64,000 bases of DNA from Chitinophaga tropicalis (GTDB lineage Bacteria > Bacteroidota > Bacteroidia > Chitinophagales > Chitinophagaceae), in the NCBI RefSeq assembly GCF_009758205.1, contig NZ_WRXN01000008.1, forward strand, positions 248,001 to 312,000, given 5' to 3'. Below are positions 18,752-26,585 of the stretch, piece after piece (position 1 is the first letter of the stretch; the number at the start of each line of letters is the position of its first letter). The notes under the pieces were generated by a model. The model had not been told where the DNA came from. It was given only the letters and a program-made list of their open reading frames with translations, and made no database searches. A program made the position numbers and the translations under genes.

Positions 18752-21115
18752 ATGAATGTATTAAGAAGAATATCTATCCTTATAATCCTTTTATGCCCGG
18801 TATCGGCGCTCTCGCAAACCAGTTTTTACGTTTCTTCTGCGGGCGCTGATACCAACCCTGGTACAAAAGCCCGTCCATTTGCTTCGATAAACAAAGCTTT
18901 GTCAATGGCCCGTAAAACGCCTGGGGCTGTTACAATTAAACTCTACGGAGGTATTTATCGTTTAAGCAGTCCTATAGTCTTTACTCCTGCTGATTCCAGG
19001 AAAGAAGGTGAGACACTTACTCTGACCAATGTAGAAAATCAAAAAGCAATTATCAGTGGCGGAGTTACTTTAAATAACCTGAAGTGGAAAGAATATAAAA
19101 ATGGGGTCTGGCAGACAGGAATAGAGGGCGATCTTATTTTTGATGAACTGATTGTGAACGGACAGTTACAACGCATGGCACGATATCCAAACTATTCCTC
19201 CTCCAGCCGTTTCCTAGGTGGAACTGCTTCCAATGCAACTGATAAAGAACATGTGGCCCACTGGAAGTCGCCTGAAGGAGGATATGTGCATGCTCTGCAC
19301 CGTTTTGAATGGGGTGATTTTCATTATATCATTAAAGGGGTAAATAACGAGGGAGAATTGTCTCTTGAAGGCGGCTGGCAAAATAACCGGCGAATGGGCA
19401 TGCACCCCCAGTATCGCTTTGTCGAAAATATCTTTGAAGAACTGGATACCGCAAATGAATGGTTCTATGATAAAATAACAAAGGTCTTATATTACTTCCC
19501 ACCCAAAGGTCTTAATATAAAGACAGCAAAATTTGCGAGTCCTCAAATTACTCATTTAATAGAATTCAAGGGTACGGAAGCAAATCCTGTGAGCAATATT
19601 GATATAACCGGTATTACTTTTACACAAACACTACGCACTTTTATGCAAAACCAGGAACCATTATTGCGTAGTGACTGGACCATTTACCGTGGAGGAGCAG
19701 TATTCTACAATGGGGCGGTACATTGCCGTCTCGCAGACTGTACTCTCCATAATCTTGGGGGCAATGCTATTTTCTTTAATAACTTTAACCGGAATTGCGA
19801 GGTCTCAGGATGTTTGATTTCCAGTATTGGGGCTAGCGCAATCTGTTTTGTTGGTGACCCTAAGGCTGTGCGTTCTCCAAGTTTTGAGTATAATGAATTT
19901 GTACCGTTGCCGCAAATAGACCGTACTCCTGGTCCTCTAACCAATAACTATCCTGCAGACTGCAAAATTTATGACAACCTGATATTTGACCTTGGTTATG
20001 TAGAGAAACAATGTGCCGGAGTAGAATTATCCATGTGTCAGAGTATCATGGTAAGCCATAACACTATCTACGATGTTCCCCGTGCTGGGATCAATGTTAG
20101 TGAAGGAACCTGGGGAGGCCACATTATCGAGTACAATGACATATTCAATACAGTGAAGGAAAGTGGCGACCATGGATCATTTAACTCCTGGGGCCGCGAC
20201 CGTTACTGGCACCCGGACAAAAATATACTTGACTCCATTGTGACAACCAACTTTGAGCTTACTATGCTGGATGTAGTGAAACCCATCATTCTTCGCAATA
20301 ACCGTATGCGGTGCGACCATGGTTGGGACATTGACCTGGACGACGGGTCCAGTAATTACCTGATCTATAACAACCTGTGTCTGAATGGCGGTATAAAGCT
20401 CCGCGAAGGAGTGAACAGGGTGGTGGAAAATAACATTATGATCAATAATACATTCCATCCCCATGTGTGGTTTAAAAATAGTAACGATGTATTTCGTCAC
20501 AATATTGTTTCAACGGGATATCAGCCTATTGGGATCAAAGTTTGGGGGAAGGAAACCGATTATAACGTCTTCCCCGATTCTGTTTCTCTCCGGGAAGCAT
20601 GGAGCCGTGGTACAGATAAACATTCTGTATACGGAAAACTCTCCTTCAGGGCCCCACAGAAAGGGGATTTTCGCCTGACTGATGGGTCCATTGCTTTTTC
20701 TACAGGTTTCAATAATTTCGCAATGGACAGCTTCGGAGTGATCTCTTCCAAACTGAAATTGTTAGCCAAGAGAGTGCAATTCCCCACCGTTATTGCACCC
20801 GATAACATGAACAATAACGAAATAATTGATTTTATGGGGGCCAGAGTAAAGAACCTGAATACGCTTGGAGAACGCTCTGCCACAGGGATGGATAGTATGC
20901 GTGGTGTGCTTGTTGTAGAAGTGGCCTCCGGATCAGGAGCTTCAGTTTTTTTGCAGGCCAATGATGTAATCCTGTCATTTAATTACAAAACAATCAATAA
21001 ACTACGTGACCTGTTAGAAGCCCGCTTATCAGTTATTGGAACAACTACTGAAGTAATAATCTTCCGCAACCAGAAAGAATACAAAAAGAAAATTGAACCG
21101 GGTAATATAAAATAG
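18752..21115 (+). CDS. Secreted right-handed beta-helix protein with C-terminal PDZ-like domain, probable glycoside hydrolase (GH141/GH120-like)
   Basis: A 787-residue protein from the ATG at 18752; this start gives a clean signal peptide (MNVLRRISILIILLCPVSALSQ), whereas the ATG at 18731 does not. The N-terminus (FYVSSAGADTNPGTKARPFASINKAL) is the DUF1565-like opening of many parallel beta-helix glycanases. The rungs run through LIFDELIVNGQLQRMARYPNY and the coil region (RNCEVSGCLISSIGASAICFVGD, NNPEDCKIYDN-type turns) to about residue 640. The last 75 residues (RGVLVVEVASGSGASVFLQANDVILSFN) read as a PDZ domain. The fold and secretion are well supported. The GH141 or GH120 assignment is a family resemblance only, and no catalytic residues were assigned. 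It is co-transcribed with the GH2 gene, so it probably acts on the same glycan. Confidence 0.75.
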   Translation: MNVLRRISILIILLCPVSALSQTSFYVSSAGADTNPGTKARPFASINKALSMARKTPGAVTIKLYGGIYRLSSPIVFTPADSRKEGETLTLTNVENQKAIISGGVTLNNLKWKEYKNGVWQTGIEGDLIFDELIVNGQLQRMARYPNYSSSSRFLGGTASNATDKEHVAHWKSPEGGYVHALHRFEWGDFHYIIKGVNNEGELSLEGGWQNNRRMGMHPQYRFVENIFEELDTANEWFYDKITKVLYYFPPKGLNIKTAKFASPQITHLIEFKGTEANPVSNIDITGITFTQTLRTFMQNQEPLLRSDWTIYRGGAVFYNGAVHCRLADCTLHNLGGNAIFFNNFNRNCEVSGCLISSIGASAICFVGDPKAVRSPSFEYNEFVPLPQIDRTPGPLTNNYPADCKIYDNLIFDLGYVEKQCAGVELSMCQSIMVSHNTIYDVPRAGINVSEGTWGGHIIEYNDIFNTVKESGDHGSFNSWGRDRYWHPDKNILDSIVTTNFELTMLDVVKPIILRNNRMRCDHGWDIDLDDGSSNYLIYNNLCLNGGIKLREGVNRVVENNIMINNTFHPHVWFKNSNDVFRHNIVSTGYQPIGIKVWGKETDYNVFPDSVSLREAWSRGTDKHSVYGKLSFRAPQKGDFRLTDGSIAFSTGFNNFAMDSFGVISSKLKLLAKRVQFPTVIAPDNMNNNEIIDFMGARVKNLNTLGERSATGMDSMRGVLVVEVASGSGASVFLQANDVILSFNYKTINKLRDLLEARLSVIGTTTEVIIFRNQKEYKKKIEPGNIK

Positions 21116-21164
21116 GCCCATATTATCTCCTTACTCTAAGGGATACTTTCCGATGCTCAATTCC

Positions 21165-21488
21165 CTATTCCACCATAGCGTCCATCACCTTTTTGAACGC
21201 CCTGCCCAATTGGGCAAACTCGTATTCCACCGTAACAGGAACGGTATTGTAAACCGCTCTTGTTACAATGCCGTTCATTTCCAGATCACGCTGCTCTTTT
21301 GACAACATCCTTGCTGTAATTCCTGGGATCTCCCGTTCAATTTCTTTAAACCGCTTTTTACCGAAAATCAGCGAGGCCATAATCGGAAGCTTCCATTTTC
21401 CGGTTAATACGTTCACTGTGTCATTTACAGCAAGCATAAATGACTGTGGACACTTTTCCATGCTTTTTAAATCAAGAAGTATTTCCAT
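21165..21488 (-). CDS. HxlR family winged-helix transcriptional regulator
   Basis: A 107-residue regulator with the HxlR signature: Cys near the N-terminus (MEKCPQSF), GKWKLPIMASLIFGKKRFKEIEREIPGITARMLSKEQRDLEMNGIVTRAVYNTVPVTVEYE. In this family the conserved Cys often senses quinones or other electrophiles. It is divergent from an NAD(P)-binding oxidoreductase gene with a broken nitroreductase behind it, a common HxlR partner set. An ATG at 21461 is an alternative start, giving 98 residues. Its own promoter overlaps an inverted repeat (see 21505-21518), which suggests autorepression. Confidence 0.9.
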   Translation of the reverse strand: MEILLDLKSMEKCPQSFMLAVNDTVNVLTGKWKLPIMASLIFGKKRFKEIEREIPGITARMLSKEQRDLEMNGIVTRAVYNTVPVTVEYEFAQLGRAFKKVMDAMVE

Positions 21489-21504
21489 TTCCGAGAGTCA
21501 TTAC

Positions 21505-21518
21505 TATACAAAAGTATA
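21505..21518 (-). promoter_or_regulatory. HxlR operator candidate overlapping its -7 element
   Basis: The inverted repeat TATAC-AAAA-GTATA lies 17 bp before the hxlR start. Read on the minus strand it contains TACTTTTG (21509-21516), a perfect TAnnTTTG -7 element. A repressor bound to the repeat would block RNA polymerase, the expected layout for an autoregulated HxlR gene. Confidence 0.6.
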
Positions 21519-21547
21519 TCACTATAAAATATATATTAAATGTACAG

Positions 21548-21555
21548 TAAATTTG
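21548..21555 (+). promoter_or_regulatory. -7 promoter element for the NAD(P)-binding oxidoreductase gene
   Basis: TAAATTTG is a perfect match to TAnnTTTG. It would start transcription near 21562, leaving a leader of about 115 nt. It lies 30 bp from the HxlR operator candidate. No -33 box is clear. Confidence 0.45.
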
Positions 21556-21677
21556 CCGCATGAAACAGATCATAAGATGAAGCAGGATAAACCTATCTAT
21601 TGGAGCACCATGATTTAGCGAAAATAAATAGAATAAAAAGATATTAACATTTTAAATCCACATAAAATATTCAAAAG

Positions 21678-22328
21678 ATGAAAGTAGCAGTTATCGGTGC
21701 CACCGGATTTGTAGGTGCCCATATTACAAATGAATTAGCCAGCAGAGGCATTGAAGTTTTAGGCATCTCAAGGCAGGAAAAAGCATCGAAAAAAGACAAT
21801 ATAAGCTACGTGGCAATTGACGTAACAAACGTTGCGGCATTGGCAACAGCTTTAAAAGGTCATGACGTGGTAGTGAACTCTTTTAATCCGGGTTGGACAA
21901 ATCCCAATATTTACGAGGATTTTATTACCGGTTCTAAAGCTATTCAGGAAGCCGTAAAACTTTCCGGAGTAAAACGTTTCATCACTATTGGTGGTGCAGG
22001 AAGTCTCTATGCATCAGAAGGCGGACCACAAATAATAGACACATTCCCAAGCGATTCGCCTTTTTATCCCGGGGCTAAAGCAGCGAAAGATTATCTGGAC
22101 ATTATAAAAGAAGAAAAAGAACTGGATTGGGCATTTTTCAGTCCCGCGCTGGAAATGCACCAGGGCATTACCACCGGCAGAACAGGAAAATACCGCTTAG
22201 GGACTGATTTTCCGGTAATGGATCAGAACGGTAAAAACTTACTTTCTGGCGAGGATCTGGCTGTAGTGATTGCTGACGAAGTAGAAAATCCCAAACATCA
22301 CCGGATGCGTTTTACAGCAGCTTATTGA
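21678..22328 (+). CDS. NAD(P)H-binding oxidoreductase (NmrA/SDR-like)
   Basis: A 216-residue single-domain Rossmann protein. The dinucleotide motif is GATGFVGAHITNEL near the N-terminus, followed by acidic beta-strand ends (YVAIDVTNVAAL). RFITIGGAGSLY and the short C-terminus (VENPKHHRMRFTAAY) match the NAD(P)H-binding family formerly grouped with NmrA, of about 210 residues. Such proteins are often encoded next to HxlR regulators and are assigned to redox or quinone metabolism. The reading frame continues past its TGA into an in-frame coding-like remnant (22329-22442), described separately. The gene looks intact. Confidence 0.88.
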   Translation: MKVAVIGATGFVGAHITNELASRGIEVLGISRQEKASKKDNISYVAIDVTNVAALATALKGHDVVVNSFNPGWTNPNIYEDFITGSKAIQEAVKLSGVKRFITIGGAGSLYASEGGPQIIDTFPSDSPFYPGAKAAKDYLDIIKEEKELDWAFFSPALEMHQGITTGRTGKYRLGTDFPVMDQNGKNLLSGEDLAVVIADEVENPKHHRMRFTAAY

Positions 22329-22442
22329 TCAATCAGAAACAGAATAGCGGAAGTAGGTTATTTGTCAGACAATACCTTGCCCTGGGGAGCCACTTCAACT
22401 GATGACAAAATAAATGAAGGCAGTTTTGAGCTAGTTAATTAA
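22329..22442 (+). pseudogene. In-frame 3' remnant of an unidentified gene
   Basis: Directly after the oxidoreductase TGA, 37 codons remain open to TAA at 22440-22442. They read like the tail of a protein (RIAEVGYLSDNTLPWGATST, then DDKINEGSFELVN). There is no start codon or upstream part. I do not recognise the family. The simplest reading is that a deletion joined the end of a lost neighbour to this spot. Chance readthrough cannot be excluded. Confidence 0.35.
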
Positions 22443-22454
22443 AAAACAAATAGA

Positions 22455-23069
22455 ATGAGTTTAACAGAATCATTAAAATGGCGTTATGCCGTAAAAAAGT
22501 ACAGCGACAAAAAAGTAAGTGACAATGATGTTAAACCTGTTCTGGAAGCCATCAATCTTTCGGCCTCATCGGCAGGCTTGCAGCCCTATCGCGTAATCGT
22601 GGTCGAAAACCCTGAAATCCGCCGAAAACTAACCGAAGGCGAATTTAACCCACAAATTTCTGAAGCTTCACATTTATTGGTGTAGAACCTGTCGGTAACT
22701 CACATTGACGAATATGTGCAGCGTATGGCCAACACCCGTGGCCTTCCGACAGAAGCATTGACAGGTTTCAGAGATATATTGATAGCTCATATTACAGGAA
22801 GAACACAGGAAGAGAATTTGATATGGACAGTTAAACAAGCCTACATTGGTTTAGGCACCGGCATTGCAACAGCATCTGAATTAAAAATAGATACCACGCC
22901 AATGGAAGGTTTCAATCCGCCTAAGTTTGATGAGATTTTGGGATTAAAAGAGAACGGTCTGAGAAGTATGGTATTACTAGCGCTGGGTTATCGTGATGAA
23001 GCAAAAGACCCGTACGTTAATGCAGCTAAAGTGCGTTTGCCTTTGGAGGTGTTTACTGAATTGGTGTAG
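22455..23069 (+). pseudogene. Nitroreductase family protein, interrupted by an internal TAG
   Basis: Two ORF pieces in one frame (22455-22685 and 22686-23069) together give an NfsB-type FMN nitroreductase of about 204 residues. The N-terminal piece has the FMN-binding RYAVKKYSDKKV and SASSAGLQPYRVIVV. The C-terminal piece has the usual QAYIGLGTGIATASELKIDTTPMEGF and LALGYRDEAKDP. They are split by TAG at 22683-22685 in the segment that in relatives reads LLVFAxWxN. Here LLV is followed by the stop and then NLS, so about four codons are missing. A 12-bp in-frame deletion that created the TAG would explain this. The rest is unbroken, so inactivation is probably recent. A GTG at 22716 could restart translation, but that product would lack the FMN phosphate site. 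Confidence 0.85.
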
Positions 23070-23247
23070 TAAGATGATCGATGGAAATTTCCGCGTCCTT
23101 TAAGTTGAAATAGCTCAGATTTAGTCCGACAGCCTGTACAAAGGAGTTTAGGCTTGATCTGCCGCTTATTTGAATCTTTATTTCTTTTGGAATGCCCTCC
23201 CAATAGCCAAAGGGGATTTCGAAAGAAATAAATGATTCATAGTTCAT
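23053..23247 (-). CDS. Small hypothetical ORF, possibly the tail of the HNH fragment
   Basis: A 64-residue ORF whose ATG overlaps the stop of the HNH fragment by 4 bp (ATGA) and whose end overlaps the nitroreductase remnant by 17 bp. I do not recognise the product (MNYESFISFEIPFGYWEG at its start). It may be a small gene in the same former operon or the frameshifted C-terminus of the HNH protein. It is reported with low confidence because the whole neighbourhood is decayed. Confidence 0.3.
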   Translation of the reverse strand: MNYESFISFEIPFGYWEGIPKEIKIQISGRSSLNSFVQAVGLNLSYFNLKDAEISIDHLTTPIQ

Positions 23248-23498
23248 CTGACAGTGCTGACAAAATAAAGCTGGTGTATATTTGGACCGTGTTCGTAGTC
23301 TACTTCCGGATTTAGAAGCAATGGTCTTTCATTTAACAGGTTCGCACCATTCGCTACTTTATAACTTTCAGTTACAGTTCTATTATCCTGTAATACAAGT
23401 GTATGTACTCTTTCTCCTTCGATAGGAAAACTATCCCCTTTATTTGAATTACATCTTTCGCACGCTAGCAACAAATAAATCCCGATCCCCCTTCTCAA
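23244..23498 (-). pseudogene. HNH endonuclease fragment (PtuB/TIGR02646-like)
   Basis: An 84-residue ORF beginning within the end of the AAA ATPase fragment. The stretch LLLACERCNSNKGDSFPIEG is the second half of an HNH site of the type W-x-N-L-L-x-A-C-x-x-C-N-x-x-K, followed by ERPLLLNPEVDYEHG, the usual continuation. The first half (the YCE and EHxxPK segments, roughly 80 residues) is missing, so it cannot be an active nuclease. It overlaps the ATPase ORF in another frame, as expected if a deletion removed the end of one gene and the start of the next. Septu PtuB nucleases have this motif and are encoded after the PtuA ATPase. Confidence 0.6.
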
Positions 23499-24135
23499 AA
23501 TCTTCTAATTTCTTTTTCAGTTCTTTATTCTTCAGATATTCTGAATATGAATCTTCTGTACGTATCTCCTGAACACCTTCGCTGTTGACCTGTGCGATAG
23601 AATCCATATCAAAAAGCGAGGATGTTAATAATACATTGGGTAAAAGGTTCTTAATATCAAGATTCAGCCTTGTTACTACCGAGCCCTCCCCTTTAGTTTT
23701 AGAAACCTTCAGAAATACAGAATTTAGCGGTGCTCCGAGAAATGGGATTACGCTATGGGTTGTGGCAATAAATTGTATGTCGGGGAAACATTCTGATAGC
23801 AAGGATGGGAATAACTTTTGAAGCTTCGGGTGCAAGTGAACGTCAATCTCATCAATCAGTACTATGCCAGAGAAATTCCTGGGATCTTCTAAAGCTGGAT
23901 TGATGCTATAAATGCGGCAAATTAAATCGCCGATCATGGCGATTATGCTTCTTGTGCCCGATGCTAATTGATTAAATATAAGCCAGCCTCTAAATCCTTC
24001 TACTTCGACATTTCGTTCTTTATAATAAATCTTTTTTTCCTCCTGCCGGTAATCAATATCCTCAAGGTGAGGAATCAGATAACAAAAAATATACTTAATT
24101 AAATCCAAACTGTTCGGTGATATTAAAGTGGACAA
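23449..24135 (-). pseudogene. AAA ATPase fragment (PtuA/OLD-like), N-terminus missing
   Basis: A 228-residue ORF with the C-terminal half of an SMC/OLD-type ATPase: signature FNQLASGTRSIIAMIG, Walker B IVLIDEIDVHLHP and the H-loop FIATTHSV. The Walker A half, about 200 residues, is absent: in frame, only TTG, CTA and CCG codons lie upstream before a TAA at 24142-24144, and the tRNA-Lys locus begins 107 bp away. With the HNH fragment directly behind it, this resembles a Septu-type PtuA/PtuB defence pair that has lost both the 5' end and the junction region. It is not expected to be functional. An unrelated AAA/HNH pair remains possible. Confidence 0.65.
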
Positions 24136-24187
24136 ATAGCGGTTAGTGGTGGTACATAAAAGAAGGTTCTATGGCCGTTGTGCCGGA

Positions 24188-24227
24188 ACAAAAAGCGCCC
24201 TGCAAGTGATTGGCTTGCAGGGCGCTT
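24188..24227 (-). terminator. Intrinsic terminator of the tRNA-Lys transcript
   Basis: A perfect 14-bp stem (arms 24193-24206 and 24214-24227, AAGCGCCCTGCAAG and its complement) with a 7-nt loop. On the minus strand it ends in TTTTT, 15 bp past the tRNA 3' end. Confidence 0.9.
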
Positions 24228-24241
24228 ATATGTTAATCCTG

Positions 24242-24314
24242 TGATCCCGCTGGGACTCGAACCCAGGACCCATACATTAAAAGTGTATTGCTCTACCAAC
24301 TGAGCTACGGAATC
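24242..24314 (-). tRNA. tRNA-Lys (anticodon UUU)
   Basis: A 73-nt cloverleaf on the minus strand. The acceptor arms are GATTCCG and CGGGATC with one G-U pair and discriminator A. The D arm contains AGCTCAGTTGGTAGAGC. The anticodon arm is ATACA-CTTTTAA-TGTAT, giving UUU. The T arm is CTGGG-TTCGAGT-CCCAG. CCA is not encoded. The decayed defence genes begin just beyond its 3' side, the side at which integrating elements usually enter tRNA genes. Confidence 0.97.
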
Positions 24315-24337
24315 ATTCCCTTTTTGCGTTGGGATTG

Positions 24338-24367
24338 CAAAGGTAATAATATTTTAATTCCCTCCAA
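24338..24367 (-). promoter_or_regulatory. tRNA-Lys promoter
   Basis: On the minus strand, TTG (24365-24367), a 19-bp spacer and TACCTTTG (24338-24345) match the Bacteroidota TTTG/TTG -33 and TAnnTTTG -7 boxes. The predicted start near 24331 is 17 nt before the mature tRNA. Confidence 0.75.
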
Positions 24368-24440
24368 CTTTTTGGCAACTTTTTTTAAAACATTTCTGTT
24401 TTGTGCTGAACAAAAAAGGGTATTATATCATTTACCCGCC

Positions 24441-24448
24441 TATTTTTG
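24441..24448 (+). promoter_or_regulatory. -7 promoter element for the SDR gene
   Basis: TATTTTTG matches TAnnTTTG and lies 20 bp before the ATG at 24468. This supports that start over longer in-frame extensions, which would run into the tRNA gene. Confidence 0.5.
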
Positions 24449-24467
24449 TGTCTGCAAAAAAATAATA

Positions 24468-25280
24468 ATGCAACATTCTTTTCAAAACAAAGTTGTAGTC
24501 ATAACCGGGGGAACGTCCGGCATTGGTAAGGCGCTGGCGGAGGCATTCCTGCAGGCGGGCGCCAGGGTAGCCGTATGTGGGAGAAAGCAGGATAGCCTGC
24601 AGGCCCTGGAGCAGGAGCTGGCTACGGATAGTCTTTATACCTACCAGGCTGATGTCAGCAAAGAAGAAGATTGTAAACGTTTTATAGACCAGGTCATTAC
24701 ACGGCTGGGGAAAGTGGATATACTGATCAACAATGCAGGTATATCTATGCGGGCCCTGTTCCGGGATGCGGAGGTAAGTGTTCTCAAACAATTAATGGAC
24801 ATTAACTTCTGGGGAACGGTGTATTGTACCAAATATGCATTACCTTCAGTACTGGCAAACAATGGTACTATCGTAGGCGTATCATCGATAGCAGGTTACC
24901 GCGGCCTGCCGGGACGTACCGGTTACTCCGCCTCCAAGTTTGCCATGCAGGGATTTCTTGAGGCATTGCGCACCGAGAATCTACATACAGGCGTGAACGT
25001 AATGTGGGTGTGCCCGGGATTCACTGCTTCCAATATACGCAACACAGCATTAAATGAACAGGGTCGGGCTCAGGGAGAAACACCGCTGGATGAAAGTCGC
25101 CTGATGAGTGCAGAAGCAGTTGCACAATCTATTCTCAAAGCTATTTACAAACGCAAGCGCACACTGGTGCTTACCGGGCAGGGCAAACTCACGGTCCTGT
25201 TAAGTAAGCTGATACCGGGAATAGCAGACGGATTAGTGTACAATCACTTCAAAAAGGAACCAGGGTCTCCGCTTAAGTAA
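24468..25280 (+). CDS. Short-chain dehydrogenase/reductase (SDR) family oxidoreductase
   Basis: A 270-residue classical SDR. It has the cofactor motif VVITGGTSGIGKALAE, the NNAG motif (ILINNAGISMR), the catalytic Ser (VSSIAGYRG) and the catalytic Tyr-Lys pair (GYSASKFAMQG). The C-terminal part (KAIYKRKRTLVLTGQGKLTVLLSKLIPGIADGLVY) is hydrophobic and typical of the DHRS7-like/YqjQ-type subgroup. The upstream in-frame ATG at 24288 lies inside the tRNA gene and its translation is not SDR-like, so 24468 is chosen. The substrate is unknown. A strong hairpin follows the stop. Confidence 0.93.
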   Translation: MQHSFQNKVVVITGGTSGIGKALAEAFLQAGARVAVCGRKQDSLQALEQELATDSLYTYQADVSKEEDCKRFIDQVITRLGKVDILINNAGISMRALFRDAEVSVLKQLMDINFWGTVYCTKYALPSVLANNGTIVGVSSIAGYRGLPGRTGYSASKFAMQGFLEALRTENLHTGVNVMWVCPGFTASNIRNTALNEQGRAQGETPLDESRLMSAEAVAQSILKAIYKRKRTLVLTGQGKLTVLLSKLIPGIADGLVYNHFKKEPGSPLK

Positions 25281-25285
25281 AAAAG

Positions 25286-25348
25286 AATTTAAGCCGTTCC
25301 GCGCCAGCAGGCAGTTTCAAGAGTCTGGCGATGAACGGCTTAAATTTT
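25286..25348 (+). terminator. Terminator-like hairpin after the SDR gene
   Basis: The arms AATTTAAGCCGTT (25286-25298) and its exact complement (25334-25346) enclose a second stem (CGCCAG 25302-25307 with CTGGCG 25325-25330) and end in a T run. It begins 5 bp after the SDR stop. Confidence 0.7.
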
Positions 25349-25551
25349 CATCTTTTACTTTTTAATCTTTGATTTTTTACTTATAGGCCCCTAAAACCCC
25401 CAACCCCGGCCCTTTTATAGTTATTCACATCTGAACAAGTATTGACGTTTGAAACACGGCTACATGTAGATTTTAATTTTCTTTGCACTTGTAAATAACG
25501 CCAATCCCTTAATGGCATTCTTTTTGGGTACCTGGCAATTGATTTCAACGC

Positions 25552-26379
25552 ATGTCCATTATAACATTAACATCAGATATAGGGTTACAGGACTACCTGG
25601 TAGGCGCCATCAAAGGGCAGCTGTGGCAACACTGTCCGGGTGCCCCTGTAATGGACATTACGCATCAGATATCTCCTTTCAACCTGCCGCAGGCTACATA
25701 TATCTGTAAGAGTTCCTTCTCATATTATCCCAAAGGGACCTTTCATATAGTGCTGATAAATCTGTTTGACCGCAAAGCTGATCACGTGCTGCTGGCGGAA
25801 CACAACGGGCACTACATTGCATGCGCTGATAACGGGCTGATAACCATGATTGCAGGAAATGCACCTGAAAAAGTAGTTAAACTTCCGCTGTACAAACAAC
25901 AGCCTAAAGATACCTTCACCGTTCTGCGACGCTTTGCGGAGGCTTACAGGGAGCTGCAGGCAGGAAAACAATTGTCTGAACTGGGCGAGCCTGCTACCGG
26001 CTACATCGTCAAAAATAACCTGCAACCTATGACAGGACAGGATTATATTGATGGCCAGATCATTCATATTGACAACTTCGAGAACGTTGTTGTTAATATA
26101 ACACGCCACCAGTTTGATGAACAGCGCCAGAACAGGCCGTTCTCTATCTTCTTCCGCCGTGATGAAGTGATCACCCAGCTGAGTGAAACATACTCTGATG
26201 TACCGGAAGGGCATAAACTTGCCATGTTCAATGCTGCAGGCTACCTGGAGATTGCCATTAACAAGGGCAACGCTGCCGGTCTTTTTGGTCTGCGCGGATT
26301 TAACCGGGACCAGCTCACAGATCCCTCCGGATTCCAGAAACTGTCCTTTTACCAGACCGTCAGGGTCATCTTCGGGTAA
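25552..26379 (+). CDS. SAM hydroxide adenosyltransferase (DUF62 family)
   Basis: A 275-residue protein of the family that hydrolyses S-adenosylmethionine to adenosine and methionine, using water where chlorinases and fluorinases use a halide. The N-terminal domain starts with the conserved SIITLTSDIGLQDYLVGAIKG and PVMDITHQISPFNLPQA. HNGHYIACADNGLITMI is the typical active-site loop. The C-terminal barrel has GQIIHIDNFENVVVNI and ends with GFNRDQLTDPSGFQKLSFYQTVRVIFG. The length is normal for the family. It stands alone between the SDR hairpin and the DUF2723 gene. The physiological role of this family is still poorly defined. Confidence 0.92.
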   Translation: MSIITLTSDIGLQDYLVGAIKGQLWQHCPGAPVMDITHQISPFNLPQATYICKSSFSYYPKGTFHIVLINLFDRKADHVLLAEHNGHYIACADNGLITMIAGNAPEKVVKLPLYKQQPKDTFTVLRRFAEAYRELQAGKQLSELGEPATGYIVKNNLQPMTGQDYIDGQIIHIDNFENVVVNITRHQFDEQRQNRPFSIFFRRDEVITQLSETYSDVPEGHKLAMFNAAGYLEIAINKGNAAGLFGLRGFNRDQLTDPSGFQKLSFYQTVRVIFG

Positions 26380-26557
26380 AACCATCCCTATTCTCCCTGC
26401 TTACCCTATTTCCTTTACTTATCCTTTAACTTTAGCAGAAACCCCTAAAAGACTGATAAAGAGGCTTCCATTAATCCTTCCCTTTTATAAAAAAATATTC
26501 TTATTAAAGAAAAAGTTAAAACTGTTATCGCTAATTATCATAATTTGCCACTTTTTC

Positions 26558-26565
26558 TATTTTTG
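26558..26565 (+). promoter_or_regulatory. -7 promoter element for the DUF2723 gene
   Basis: TATTTTTG lies 20 bp before the start codon and matches TAnnTTTG. A convincing -33 box at the right distance is not seen. Confidence 0.5.
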
Positions 26566-26585
26566 TCGGAACCTAAAACATCTCT

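Noticed and set aside
24288..24467. A longer N-terminus for the SDR protein
   Set aside because: It would begin inside tRNA-Lys and adds a Phe/Lys-rich stretch with no SDR likeness; the promoter at 24441 supports 24468.
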